Shown here: positions 20,576 through 35,100 of the stretch, one piece after another
Numbering within the stretch: position 1 is the stretch's first letter
How the letters are laid out: each line of letters opens with the position of its first letter
Source: Trachythela sp. YZ-2020
Taxonomy: Eukaryota > Cnidaria > Anthozoa > Malacalcyonacea > Clavulariidae
NCBI GenBank assembly: GCA_016169945.1
Contig: JADLSH010000369.1
Location: 5,226,001-5,290,000 of the forward strand
Length of the DNA stretch: 64,000 nt
Reading direction: 5' to 3'
The notes under the pieces: model-generated
Told to the model about the DNA's origin: nothing
What the model saw: the letters and a program-made list of their open reading frames with translations, nothing else
Database searches by the model: none
Translations under genes and position numbers: made by a program

Positions 20576-22585
20576 TATGGCGCGTTTTTACGGTCAAAAT
20601 TCAATAGTTACAAGTCGAGCGTCAATGGTTTAAATCGATCAACACTTGCTCGAAACGAACAGAGCGATATACAAATCGAACAGTCAAATCGCCATCAATG
20701 GTTTAAATCGATCAACACTTGTTCGAAACGAACAGACCGATACACAAATCAAATCAAATCGATCAATGCATATTCAAATCGAGCATACGTTACTCGAATC
20801 GATCGTCAAACTTGCAGCGAGCAGTGTTTCCACCTTTTTGAAACGTAACTTCCATTGCCGCTTTCCAAATGAAATTTTCGTCTAAAAATTTCCTTGAATT
20901 TCGAATTTACTTCCTTTTTTCCTTGTCAATATGGCTCGGTCCTTTCCACAATAATGGCTCGGTCCTTTCTACAATTCTCACACGCACGCGCTAGACTTGC
21001 TCCAATTATTTATATATTTTAACTTATTCTATATTCTAACAAATATAATTATCTTGATGAAAAGTATAAAATAGTGCGAATAAATAGTGCGAAGAGATCT
21101 TGAACACCCAAAATGTTTATATATCAACGCAAAAGATAGACGGTTATATTTTGACTTTTAATATAAATTACCTTATAATGCGCTGTAGTCGAAATGTAAG
21201 TACAAGTATACCCCAATCCAAGAAAGGGCGGGGAATAGCGGGACAATGAAATTATCCCCGGTTTGCTTTTCCCTGTTGGGTAGGCAATGTGTTTGCTTTC
21301 ATTGCCTCGCCAGACTGCCAGACAGGTCGGAGAAACTGAGCAAATCACATTTGTTATTGACAGGTGCCAGATAATATAACCAGGCACATGCGGTGACATT
21401 GGAACACAATTATTGTCCCTGGGGTGAGATGACGGCTCATTCGGTAAGGCTGCAAAGTCCAAGTCTCCGCCTTTCCCGGGTTGGGTAGGCGGGGAGGGGG
21501 GAGGGTTACATCGGCTGGTGCATAATATTGACCATTGCTTGGAATGTCTGTATAATTATGGATTATGTTGTATTTCCGTAGCCCCCCAAATCTAATACAT
21601 AGTATATTAACCATTAAGCCACGATGCGCTCTGGTGCTCTCTTCTTTGTTATTTTACGCTTAATTACTCGTCAAGGGAAGGCTCCTATAAATGTTCATTT
21701 CCTTGTCAGGAGTGAGACAAAGCAAAATAATAAAATTGGGTTGGGTGCATGCCCCTTTAATATATGGGTGTTAATAAATTACATATCATTAATAAAACTC
21801 AATATATGCTGTTGCCGTTTGGCGTTGGCTGTATTCTTGCCCAATGGCACTGTTTCGAACAAATGCCTTTTTTGTCTGGTCCTCCTGGAAACGCTCTGAC
21901 TCACAAAGGGCTTTCGCTCGAAACGTCGAAATTAATATACCATAAATACGGCTATGTCATTCCGCGAACCAGAGGCGATGTTCGAAGACACGTTTTTATA
22001 GAAATTCACGTGAAAATTTTTGACTTATTTCAACAGCAAAAGAGCCAACGCGAAACGAAAACACAAAAGGGTTAGAGGCACAACAATATCAATCAAGATT
22101 ATGTTTGTTAGAATATAGAATAACTTTGTACTTTGTATATATATATACGCGCGCACGTGCGAGAATTGTGGAAAGGACCGAGCCCGCGTATATTGACAGT
22201 GGATACCATTTTGAAGGAAGAGAGGAAAAAATGAAGTAAATTCGAAATTCAAGGAAATTTTTAGACGAAAATTTCATTTGGAAAGAGGCAATGGAAGTTA
22301 CGTTTCAAAAAGGTGGAAACACAAGTTTGACGATCGATTCGAGTGACGTATGCTCGATTTGAATATGCATTGATCGCTCTGCATTGATCGATTCGATTTG
22401 ATTTGATTTGTATATCGGTCTGTTACTCTGTTCGTTTCGAACAAGTGTTGATCGATTTAAACCATTGATGGCGATTTGACTGTTCGATTTGTATATCGCT
22501 CTGTTCGTTTCGAGCAAGTGTTGATCGATTTAAACCATTGACGCTCGACTTGTAACTATTGAATTTTGACCGTAAAAACGCGCCA
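20576..22585. mobile_element. 2-kb element with about 500-bp terminal inverted repeats
   Basis: The left arm (about 20576-21062) and right arm (about 22085-22585) are inverted copies with small indels, starting TGGCGCGTTTTTACGG. TACCAAGG occurs on both sides (20568-20575 and 22586-22593), consistent with an 8-10 bp target duplication as in hAT or MULE elements. Both arms contain two imperfect copies of a roughly 75-bp unit rich in AAATCGATC words. The 1-kb centre has no recognisable ORF. Confidence 0.8.
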
Positions 22586-22795
22586 TACCAAGGCGATGAT
22601 ATTGATTAAATTTATGAAGTTTCAGTTGATTTTCTTTCCAACCTCCCCCCCCCGGCCGGGCACCACATTTGCTTTTGGCGTCAACAGCGGTAAAAAAAAA
22701 CAATAAGTTAACAACCTTGGCGTGTGATTTCAAATGTTTTGGCGTACCTCCGGGCTCCGGCGTGAGAGTAACATGGAATCCACCCAGGTATATTA

Positions 22796-23034
22796 GGGAG
22801 CTTAAGCAAGCGACGTTTTTGTCAACACGGACGTCAGATTGCCGAGGGGGGACTGGATTAAAAATTGTGTTTGTATCAGTTTGTGGTAATCTTCAACACA
22901 TATGACAAAACATAAGATTTTTAAAGTTTTTTCTTCCTTACACGAGCGCTATGATGCAAAATGCCGCCAAAATTAGATATACTAATTTTCGGGTGACGTC
23001 CGTGTTGACAAAAACGTCGCTTGCTTAAGCTCGC
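22796..23034. mobile_element. 239-bp MITE just upstream of SPAG16
   Basis: Inverted termini of about 39 bp share GAGCTTAAGCAAGCGACG and GTCAACACGGACGTCA. TATTA occurs on both sides (22791-22795, 23035-23039), so the duplication is 5 bp, or TA. It ends about 100 bp before the SPAG16 start codon and may overlap the promoter or 5' UTR. Confidence 0.8.
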
Positions 23035-23135
23035 TATTAGCGTCTTAGCGCCAGGTCCTCCCATTGAATTTATGGAGTTCACTGGGTCCTCCAGGTATTA
23101 TATAGCTCAGTGACGTTACCTTGGTAACATAAAAC

Positions 23136-26100
23136 ATGGCGGCTGTTTTGGAAGATCGAGAGTCAGAAATGGCAAATGATATGGACGAAGACGGCTATAT
23201 TTTGGAACGTATCCTTTTAAAAACGTTACATATTTTACAAATGAATATTCTTGTTCGTTTTAACGTAATAAAACTGCTCAAAATTATTGGTATTTTAAAA
23301 TATAATTGTTTTATCATAGTCATATAATATATGATTTATAAAAATATAGACTACGATATTTTCAGGCTCTCCTTTATAGTGAATAGTTATCTTTCAAATA
23401 GTTTTAATGACCTGGAGTAATTTTCCTTAATTTATACATTAATCTATTCTTGCCTGCACACAATCACACATACGCAGTGGTAGTATTACTATTTAATAGT
23501 ATTACGGTAGCACCGTAGCAGTTGCCAGTAGTGGCGCTGTGGCGGTAGTGCTATTTTACAATTATTTCTGTCATTTCAAATTGTATTTCTTTTGAGGCCA
23601 TCAGTACTTTCTGTGTCTGTCATTTTTGTGGTCATTTAGCCTACCTTGCTGTGGCCAGCATATTTTGTCGTTTCCAAATATATACAGGGTGTATAAAAAA
23701 AGGTGGATTAACGACCCCCCACGCCAATGGGGTCGTATACTTCAATAACAAATATTCGGATTGAAGTATACAACCCCCCTTGTATTATATCTTTAAATTT
23801 ACGGATTTTCGTGTTTGTGTCTGTTTCAAAGGAATTTTTATGACTTCCCTTTATTGTCTATGTCTCAGTTCATTGATTTTTTGACCATGAAACAAATTCA
23901 AAAGACTTTCAACACGACCGTCGACCAATAATATGCGCTTGAGGTGTTTAGTTTTGCAATTTTGTCTCCGTGTTTTGATCGCAAACTGCATCTTGTAAAT
24001 ATCTGTTCGATGACTCATTGCTGGAAAGGCATTATAAAAGGCCTTAAAATGTTTGGCGAGCATACTGCAACAGTATTCCACTGACGACATGCCTCTCCAC
24101 AACGAACTGCGAGAAGTATTTGGCAATCGCTCTGGAGTACCCAATGTGAGAAGACAAAGATAAACAAAACCGGTTCCTTTAGGAACCACCAAATACATAA
24201 AAAGAAGCTAAACAAAATTCTCGATATAAAAAGCATGAATAATAATAATGAATCATGACAAAAAGCTATTTTTTGGGGGGTCGTATACTTCAATGGCCAT
24301 TGAAGTATACAACTCCCTTGGGGCAGGGGGGTCGTTAACTTCAATTGATCCAAAAAGGTAATCCAACTTTAATAACATGTTGTCCTGCCTTTATGGCTTT
24401 ATTGTTTAGTTTTTATATTTACTTCTTCATGCCAATAAAGATCAATCTTTTAGCTGTTAAATGATAGCTTTTTTGTATCATTGCGATAAAAAATGGCCAA
24501 ATACAATACAATTAAAAATTGCCGTAACGCATGGACTATTTATCAAGTCAATGAACTGAACTGGCATTGCTGAAAGTTTCACAAATAAGCTACCATCATT
24601 TGGGAAAATGGTTGGAAATTTGAAGGACTGGAGGTCTAATTCCCAAAGGTGGAAAAATGTAATTTTGAACACTCTTTTTTCATTGGATTGTATTGGGCCA
24701 TTATTGATCACAGTGATACAAAACAGATGTCATTTTGACAGCTATAAAAAGCCTGATCGTTATTTGTGTGGAAAAGGTAAGTCTATAAACTGAATATTAT
24801 GTGCATGATAACATGCCAAATTTGGATTACCTTTTCTTGATACACCCTGAAAACTCTTTCTATATCTTCAAATTATAGTTATGACTTCTTTCTTCTATGT
24901 AGATTGTGGTCACCTCTAAAACTTATGCTACTTTGACCACTGTGCACATTTTTAATATGCTTGCATTTTTTTGTTTAATATATATTCATACAGGTATATA
25001 TGGTTCCAATTTTATACTTATACCTAATGTGTGCATCTATGAATAGTGTGAATAAATTGATTTTGATTTTGACTTATAACAAGTTACAAGTCTTACAAAA
25101 TGTGCCTGCAAATTGTTTTGTTTCTGAAATGTGCCTGCGACTGTCGGTCCCAGCAGACCCCTGAGTAGTGACCTTAACTGCTGTGACGTCATGGACACCC
25201 CTCAGCATGCATGCACAATACATCTGCTGTTAACCTTGCTTAAATCTATTTAACCTATATTTAACCACATTTAATTTTTTCCAGTATGCATGCACATATT
25301 TGAGGGCTGCAAGTTTCTCAGTTTTTACTGTTAGCCATTACCCTCTTGTAAATAAAGTTGATAATAATAATAAGATTATTTTAGAAGCTTTATCATGCTG
25401 TAGTGATAGCATGAAAATTTTTAAAATACCACATGTGCACATATTGACCTAGGCAAAGGTCAATCTCATCTATACTATGAATACCTAGTAATTAATTTTG
25501 CTTAACTACAACATTAGAGGTTACAATCCCTGATTACAATGACGAGGATTTCATATATGAAGAGGTACCGTAACATTAATGAACAGCACATTGTACAGTA
25601 ACCAGAATGGCAGAACATACAGTGACTAACAAGAGAATTAATGTTTCTAGCAACAGGATAGCTAGAATCCTGGCAAAAATTATTGTGCGCAAATCCATAT
25701 ACCTAATAAAACATTCACTTTACTTTCTAAATCGAGTTTCTGACCCCCCTCTCAATGTTGATAAATGAACAGATAAGATGTTGACAAAAAGAACGGGGGT
25801 GCGGGAGTTATAGCATGGAAAAGTAATGTATAGGCTTCGTCTCGTTTGTTCAAGGTGAACTGTCCACATAATTTTCGCCAGGATTGTAGATTTAATCATC
25901 TGATTTCCTTAAATAATTTTATCCTTATAATAGCAAACGATAATTATAGCAAATGGAGATAGATACACCAGATATAGTTAATATTTTAGTAGGGAATTTA
26001 AGAAATAATTTTTTAATATTTTCCTTTGAAACATGACATTTTATATACTTTATGATCCTGGAAGACATTATGCATGAGTGATAACAACAGTTGGTGGTAA

Positions 26101-29100
26101 TAACAAGCATCCCTGTCATGCCCTTCCCTTCCCAGGAGGTTATGTTTTCACCTGGGTAACTGGGTTTGTTTGTTTGTTTGTTTGTGTGTGTGTGTGTGTT
26201 TGTCTGTTAGCACAAACATCTTAAGTCTTAACACAAGCCACAGCCATGCATGCAAGGACAAATCGATTAAATTTTGGTTCAATTTAGAGGAAAATTGGCT
26301 GAGAAATTTACAAAAGCTTGTCTGGCTTTCCCGGAACTGAAAAGAATTGAATGCATATTAATTATGGCATGAATAATTTATGCATGATATACTTGACTTA
26401 ATTTGCTGGCAGAGGTATGCAGTCTTTGAAGTCCTGCCCTCTAGTATGTTTAATACTTTTTGTAGTCTGTCTCATATATTACTAATTCATACTATCCATA
26501 ATTCATATTATCCATGCAATATCTATGTCACATTCAATCGCATTTTTTAACATAGGTGCCAGTTGATGACAACTTCTCTGTATCGGGTAAGAAAATGTTC
26601 TCAATGATTGTACACGTCTGAAAATCTAACAAGGGCTTCTCATTGGTACAGGCAGTGGCAGGTACTTTGCCAAATCCTGGGGGTACGAATTAAGGTTGCC
26701 CTCATATTTTGACCCTCCTGTTACTGCAAATCTAAATTCCTTTGACTTGCATTTCACGCAAATAATAGCCTATTTATAATAGCCTATTCATAATAGCCTA
26801 GATTCATTGTTTCAATTTGTTACACAGTTCGTCAACAGATATTATTGCCCACTCCGGTCCAGTGCCCCGCCCCCTAGTGTCTGCCGCCAGGTACATGCAG
26901 GGCCAGACTAATAACTTGTTTGAAAGTTTGAATAGCAGGAGTTTGAATAATTATGGAGAACGCACATTTTGGTACCAGCAAACCTCAATCTGTGATTTCA
27001 GTTACAGTGTTTACATTAAAACAGTTAAAACTCAAGTCAAATGGTACGTCATCAGGGAGGTTTTGTGATCTTTAAGGACAGAAGTATAGACATGAAATCA
27101 TTGCATGTGTTGTACAGTATTTTGAGCTCAAAAATAGTGTAATGCTAAAATATACAAATACGTTGTTCAAATGAAGTTTAAATTACAAAACCGGAGAAAT
27201 TGGGTTCGCTAAATTGGCACTAGTTTTTAAGCACTGTTTGACCTTGAGACATTAATGCATCAGGGTATTCTCTTGACGAGTAAAATCATCTGGCGTAGGA
27301 CAAGTTAAATACTCACAAGAATTCATGGAAAGCGAAACCCAAATTTCAATGAAGCAAAATCAAATTATTTCATAACTGAATAGTTCTGGTTAGTAAACCA
27401 AAACATTCCTGACTTCACGTGGCCCTTCACAAAAATACCTAAAATTTATTCTATACAGAAGGAAGTGAAGATTTGGAAACCGCAGTAAAAGCTTTGAAAG
27501 AAGAAACTGCAGACAAGACTATACTACAGGTAAAGTTGGTCCAAAATTGCCTAAAAGGCTCAACACAATTTTCTAAAAAGTGCAAAACAGACGTTTTTAA
27601 CTCCATATTTGTATGGTCTAATTTGTATTGTGTTTAAGAAAAAGGTAATAACTGATTCACTCAAGGAAAAAGTGCATATTCATAGTGTCATGACAAATAA
27701 TGTATTTAAAAAGTTCTGAAAGTTAAAAGTTTCTTTTTCCCCGCCGCCATGCAGGAGGTTATGTTTTAATCTGGGTTTGTTTGTTTGCGTGTTTGTTTGC
27801 GTGTTTGTTTGTGTGTTTGTTTGCGTGTTTGTTTGCGTGTTTGTTTGTGTGTTTGTTTGCGTGTTTGTTTGCGTGTTTGTTTGTGTGTTTGTTTGCGTGT
27901 TTGTTTGCGTGTTTGTTTGTGTGTTTGTTTGCGTGTTTGTTTGCGTGTTTGTTTGTGTGTTTGTTTGCGTGTTTGTTTGCGTGTTTGTTTGTGTGTTTGT
28001 TTGCGTGTTTGTTTGTGTGTTTGTTTGCGTGTTTGTTTGCGTGTTTGTTTGTGTGTTTGTTTGCGTGTTTGTCTCTAAGCAGGAAAACCCAAAACCTATT
28101 AAACATTTTAATACGAAAATTGGCGGAGCTAATGGGCATAGGCCAAGGACAACTCATTTAACGTTTGGTTCAATTTGGATGAAAACGGGAATAGAAATTT
28201 ACAAACGTTTGTTTTCCTTTCCCGGGCTGAAGAGAACTGAATACGTAATTAGTCCAATCATGCGTAATTAGTACAATCATGCAGTTTCTGTCTCTCTGAG
28301 TTTTAAGAAGGTGAATATTCTGAAAACAATAATTGTATTATTTTAGTTCTTTCAATAAAGCATAGAAAGTTTGTTAAGTTTTTTATCCATTTTTGATTTA
28401 GTTTTAATGTAACTACTCCTTCTGTCAAATGAAGAATACCTTTTTCTATACCAACTGCAAAGATTACGTTTTGCTCTTACGAATTCAATTTTACTTTTTC
28501 ACTGTGCCCTGCCATCCGGTGTGCATAGTAGTAAAATAAATATTTCCTCCATTTAGCAAAAGCCAGCGACGAGTACAACATCAGAAGCCACTGTTACATT
28601 GGTAAGTTTATCCAATTTCTAAAATATTCGATTATTGGCAGGCTACGTTTGTTCATTGTGAACGATTATTACCCATAGCTGACAGATTTAGAGTGAAGAG
28701 ACAATCCTAGACAAAATACTATAATAATTGCAAACCCTCCTTTCCCCACCATTTTAATTCTATTTATGGCCCTGAACTAAACAAACATTGACGTCATCAG
28801 ATAGTCACATTCCACTGTAATTATGTGTTGTGTATATATGGTTTCGTTCGGGATTGTATTTCGTTGCGTTAAACTCGTAATTTCTTCAAATCATTGTGTA
28901 AATTATAACAGTAAAAGAAACGTTATATAAATAAGTCATAAATTTCAGCTAAAGCCTAAATTTAGATATATCTTTACAGACAGACCATAATATCTATTTC
29001 TTATGAATCACTAACATTCTGTTTCTAACTCTCATTAATACGTGCAGAGACCTGAAGTGGTTGATGATTTCATGAGAAATTTTCTGGTGAAAATGGGAAT

Positions 29101-32100
29101 GAAACGGACCTTAGATTGTTTTCAGACAGAATGGTAAGTATCAGATCCGTCTACATCAAGAAAGGGGGGGGAGGGAAGGGCAAAAGGGGGCAATGTGATC
29201 GGACCGCTCCTCCAGCAATCTTCCCCCAATGGATCCCGCATATATACTGTTCTTCACATTTTCCAACACATGCCGAAACGTGCATGAATAATACAGTAGC
29301 GTGAAATACCCCTTCACTGACCTCCAGTACCAAGTTAGAGAGCATAGATTCCACAATTCCACATCCTATAGCGGTTACTGAAATTTCAGCCTTCCTAACA
29401 AATCTAATCTTGCGCTGCCTATGTATATACATTTCTTGTAAATAGTTATAAGATTTGGTTGTGTACATTGTATTTTTTTGCATGATCTCATCATCAATGA
29501 TCATCAATATTACTTTCCGTTTTCCAATTTGGAAATTGTTTCAAAAATCTAAAATCTAGAAGTTCAGAAGTGGAAATTGTTTTTTGTGTTAAGATCACAC
29601 ACATACACCCAAGGAAAAAAATAACCGTATGAAAATTAAGTCACAAAAATTTCACATACTGTATGATTTCATTTTCAATTCCACATATGAAATAATAATT
29701 TCACGTGTGAAATTAATTTTCACATAATTATGAACTTTTACTTTCATATGTGAAAAAAATATGTGAAATTCTAATTTTATATGTGGAAATTCTGAATTTT
29801 CACATGTGAAATGTGGTTATTTCCTCATGTTTCGCTCATAATAGAGTCAGGGTTAGGGATTGGGTTGGGATTGGGGTCAAGATCAAAGAGAAATATATTC
29901 ATGCGCGAAACATGAGGATATTGCCTGAAATCACATGTGAAATTATATTTGTGAAATTTCATAAACAGCATTTTCCGAAATTATCTGCATATATGGGCGG
30001 CCCTGCAGGTAAATCTATTTATTATATAAAGTATAGTGCTTTATAGAGATTTCGAGCACTGATAAAACTGATAATCTCACACGTGAGATTATTTATGATA
30101 ATCTCACGTGTGAAAATTATCGAGTTTATGAAAATGGATATTTTATTTTATTTTATTTTGTTTGAAAAGACTGTCCTTTATATAATAAACAGAAAATTGC
30201 GCTCACTCGTGAGATATCATGTTCAACACTCGAAATAAATCTGGTATTTCCGCGCACCCATGTATTATTCTCTATGTATTTAACTTCATCATGTGGCTGC
30301 CTTAAGACATTCACGAAATACAGTTATGTTCAAATGTTAAGGTACGAATTACAAGAATGTGGGTTACTAAATAAGGAAGAGGTGCAAATTGTTCCCGATA
30401 TTTACGTCAGGTTTGTATTTCTAGTTATTATATATCTATATATATATAATATATCTTGGATCTTGGTGTTCAAGTAGCATTATCGCCGCCATGTTAGTGC
30501 TGTGCGCCGGGAACGCCGCTGAGCCGGGCCGTTTTACCTATTTTGCGAGCGGAGTTTTGTTTGTTCAACAACCCGGCAGCTCCTGCAGCATTTGTGCCGC
30601 AAACTACTGTCGAACATTCTCAGGCTGGCTCAATCATAAAAATTACGCGCTCCTCGCGCCATTAGACGACAGCTGCGACGACAGTCATAAGTGTTAAAAA
30701 AAAAATAAAATGCTTTGCTGTGCTTGAAAATTGTAAATTATTTTATTTTTTTTCAATTTTCCACGAATTTGCGCGGAGCTGCGGAGTTTTTGAGCGGAGT
30801 TTTTTCGGGCCGGGTTTTTGAGCCGGGCGGGGTGAAACCTTTGCACGCCATGTTTGGTTTATGCGTGTTTGCAATTCAAATTTCTTCCAACATGGCGTAT
30901 TTGTTCATTGGATAAATCATTTGACTACTTTGTCTGAATGCCTTATTTCTGCAGAAATCAACATTTAGATGATCTGGTCAAATCTTTACGTGAAGAAGTC
31001 GCACGATTTAAAGATGCTGCAGAGTAGGTTCTTTTCTATATGCTCTGGCCTTGATTTAGCACGTCATATTATTTCTGCGGGGTTCGAACTCGGATCTTCG
31101 GGTTTCTATAGATAGAATTAAATTATTTGACATGTTAAAATCAATATTTTGTTTTTACTACCTTTTTTAGCCGTGCACGTCAGACGTATGTACGTTTAAG
31201 AAAGGAAAGAGATTTTCACAGAATGCATCATAAGAGAGTCGTTCAAGAGAAAAATAAACTAATTACGGATCTCAGAAGGTAAGAACTACATCCATGCAGT
31301 AGAAAATAACAACGAACACCAAGACCTGTGCAGACCAGGCACGGCAAGGTCCGGCAAGTAGTTTTTTGTAAAATGTTTGAATGTAAGTAAACCTTAGATC
31401 TTTTTTTGTCAATTTTACTTTTTATACAGACTTAAGAAACATTATGCATCATATGAACCAACTTTAAAAACACTAAAACAGAAATATGAGGTATGATTAA
31501 TATTCTTTGCAAGTGTAATAAATTATAGATGCATGCAGGCACAATCTTTATTGATATTGCTTAATTCCTGTAATGCATTCTATTCCCTCCAGGTTGCCTT
31601 AAAGGAAAAAATGTTAACAAAATTGGAACGAGACAGAGCAGTCGGACAGGTTCGCGTTATTTTGATTTAGTATCATTATATTTCTCAATTAATTTATTAG
31701 TTTATGACAAAAAGCTAGTCTTCAGGCAATAGAAGAACGTTTAATGGGTACGTACAGCATTTTTATCTTGTACGTCAGCATTATACGTACCAAACGTGCG
31801 TAACATTTGCTATATGTAATTGAAATCTAAATTTTGTCCCTTGAATCTGTTATAATATAATCGAAGTTCTTAAGATAGAATTCAATACGTCGTTCGTAGA
31901 TTGTTGGTCTTCAAGCAACTTTCCAAAATACTGCTGAAAACGTGGAGATGGACGAAACTCGTGGAGGCAGAGGTATTGTATATACTACATGTGAACATAC
32001 GTGAACAATATAAGCTATCCATATAGTTAATGATCTTCATTACATTTACCATGCAGATGATGAAAATGTTGGAAAAAAGAAAAGCCCAGAAAAAATGGTG

Positions 32101-35100
32101 GATAAAGATGATGTTCCCAGTGATAACAAACCTGTTAAACATCCAAAAGTTGGTCAAATTATTATTTCTGTTAATGACTGTTCTGTGTCTACGTATTTAT
32201 TATAATCACCCCGTATAATTACCTTTGCTAACAATTTTGTGTTCCGTGGGTTAGTTTAAAAGCAACTGTAAGTATTATCATAATATGCTACATATTGATA
32301 CCATGTGCAATTAAAGAATTACTCCACCAAAATGTTTTTAACGTTTCCAATTTTGGTAAAATTTCGTTCATTTACATGTTCAGATCTGTAGTGTCTGCAT
32401 GATTTGTACTTCTGTATTTTGTAGGATAGTACTTTTCCTCCTGATATGGGAATTAATCCACTGCTTACTCAACACAAAGGACCGTCGCCTCATCTTACTA
32501 GAGCTGGTGGTTTTAGACTGACCAATACAATCACTGCACATAATCTGGCTGTTAGTGCGTAAGTACTTCACAAGTAAATAAGTTTACTTATATATTGTGA
32601 TCTTGGTATAAAATGCGCCGATACAGGAATTTAGACCTGCATGTATTGGCCAGTAGTCGAGGAAGGTATTTCTGTTTACCGATATATATTAGATATACTG
32701 TAGCATCTTACTATAGGCATCTCATGGGTTCACTCGCAAAGGATAAATAACTGTAGATGATGCTTCCGGAGAAGGCTTTAGATTAGAGAATCAATATATG
32801 TTGCCAACATATAATTCGGCGTATTCCTGACCTTTTATTGGTGTATTAAAGCTCATTCCTCAATTTTGTGGCTGAAACTGCTAAATTGCAATAAATAAAA
32901 GGCTGCCATGCTTTTATGCTTGTAAAAGATTTTTCCAGCTCAGTTACTTTTCGCGTTATCTCTCTGGTTAGGGACTTTAAGAAAATACCCCTCCCCCCAA
33001 TTCCCCCCCGGCTTCTCTATTATTATAATTCTATTAACAAGACAAACGTTTGTATATTATTTCAGCATTGCTCTTCATCCTCGCAAGCAAGTGTTAACAA
33101 CATGTAGTGATGACCACACGTGGAAAATGTGGTCCGTTCCAAGGTAGTGACTACAAACTATGTGTGTTTATCACCTTACCTGTCAAATCCTAAATGCCAG
33201 CACCTCTCTGTCTGATTGATTGATGTCCGTGTTTCTCATTTTAGTGGAGATATTATAATGACTGGCGAAGGACACAAGGACTGGATTGCAGATTGCGACT
33301 TTCATCCGGGGTACAATTTATCGTCATAATACATTGTCAACTATTTGATAATACATTCTATATATACAACATGCATGCATCATGCATGCTATATATAATA
33401 TGCAGTGGACAACAGACTACAGTTTAACAACTTTGTTGCTTCCTATTTACAGTATTTACAACTGATAAAAAAAACAAGTATATACTATAAAGTGGTAAAA
33501 TAGGGCGTTGCTCCAATTGAATAGAGTCTGATGGTGATATTCACCATGATAAGTCGGCAAGTACCTTACCCAGAATTACAATAAATAACATCTAAAAAAG
33601 AGTGGATTTTCTAAATTGTGAGTTTTGAATTCTGTGAGCAAAGAGTGCGTGGGAGATATTCCTTCTCAGTTAAAACCTGTGTGGAACCATGTTCCTCATC
33701 CCTTGACCCACGTCCCTTATATTGACGATAATATTTACAATTTGTTATAGTGGCGGTAGTTTGGCGACTGTTTCTGGTGATGCTACAGTAAAGATCTGGG
33801 ATTTCACCAAGTCAGAATGTATTTTGACATTTACAGACCATATTCATGCAGTTTGGGGTTGTTCCTGGCATTCATGCGGAGACTTTCTTGCTACTTGTTC
33901 CATGGATTGTACTGGGAAGATATGGGATATTAACAGGTATGCTATGAAATCATTTAACATGACATTAAGTCAGGATGATGTGTCTGACGAGTGGTCGGAA
34001 GGTGAAGACTTCCTTCAGGGACAGACTGAGATGCCTGTAAAGGAGGCTAATCTAGGCTATAGCTCACGTCATTTTCGGATTTTTTATTTTTTTGCTGGGG
34101 GTGCTGAAAAGGGGTGCCAAAAAAATTAGGAGGAGGAGGAGAGGTGCGTGGTGCGCCGTCGAGAGCAAGCTGCAAGGGGGGGGGGGACACAGGGGTTGGC
34201 AATGGGGGTAAGGGGCGAGGCGAGAAAATTTTAGGATGATGATGTCTTATTTAGTTCAAAATCCTTGTTTTTAGTCTTACTTAGTTCACAATCTTTATTT
34301 CAATCACACTACTGTCAATTATCCCAATGAGCATTTAAATTTTTTTCGGCGCGCTCGATCCCTCGGACTCTAGAGAGACGGACTTGATCCAAGTCTAGTT
34401 ACCATATTGTCATGAGTTTTCTGGTTAACTGTCCTATAAGTATGCACAGTGTGAGTCTTTTAAAGTTCAAAAGTTTTTGCACATGACATGTGGTTTCATC
34501 ACGAAATTAAGGCGCCATATTCATTTTATGATCTGGTATGCAGATGCTTAATTTTTTTCGCATCTTCCCTTGATGCCCCACGCGCCTTCATAAATTACCC
34601 GCGCGTGCCCTACGAGAGAGTGGTTGGGCTTCCACTTTTAGAACCGTCATCGTTAATCAAATTTAGAACAATCACAGCACACACACAAAGCCAGAGTTGA
34701 AAACGTATTTGATGGGTCAGACTGGAAAAACTAATTTATCGTATGAAGCGGCCTAATGAAAATAGAATAATTTTAATGTATTATTGAAATATTGAATTAA
34801 GAGTCGCAGTAATTGCTCTATTTTAGCGTGACGCATCTGTAAATCATTAAATCAATTTTTCCTTGCTTTTTCTAAACAATTGATGTTTTTCTCTATTTCC
34901 TAGTGAAAGATGTCGTTCTACTCTTCGTGGTCATGCTGATTCTGTAAACAACATTACTTTCCTGCCATATTCTAATAATCTATTGACTTGCTCTGCTGAC
35001 AAGACTCTTTCTTTGTGGGATGCAAGAACGGTATATTCAAAATAATTAATTGATTAACATGCTAGAATTCAACGTATGAAAAATTGAAAAATAAATTTTG

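Noticed and set aside
27759..28271. Long open frames on both strands giving Cys/Val/Leu/Phe or Asn/Lys/His repeats
   Set aside because: They are translations of a 12-bp minisatellite lacking stops in several frames, inside a SPAG16 intron.
30491..30915. GC-rich segment with small ORFs in SPAG16 intron 7
   Set aside because: GAGCCGGGC and GAGCGGAG words recur, suggesting an old repeat, but no boundaries or coding motif could be defined.
31716..31746. Possible 22-nt SPAG16 micro-exon (GCAATAGAAGAACG... before GTACGT)
   Set aside because: Its length breaks the frame, and the exons on either side (31593-31649 and 31900-31972) join directly with a good family match.
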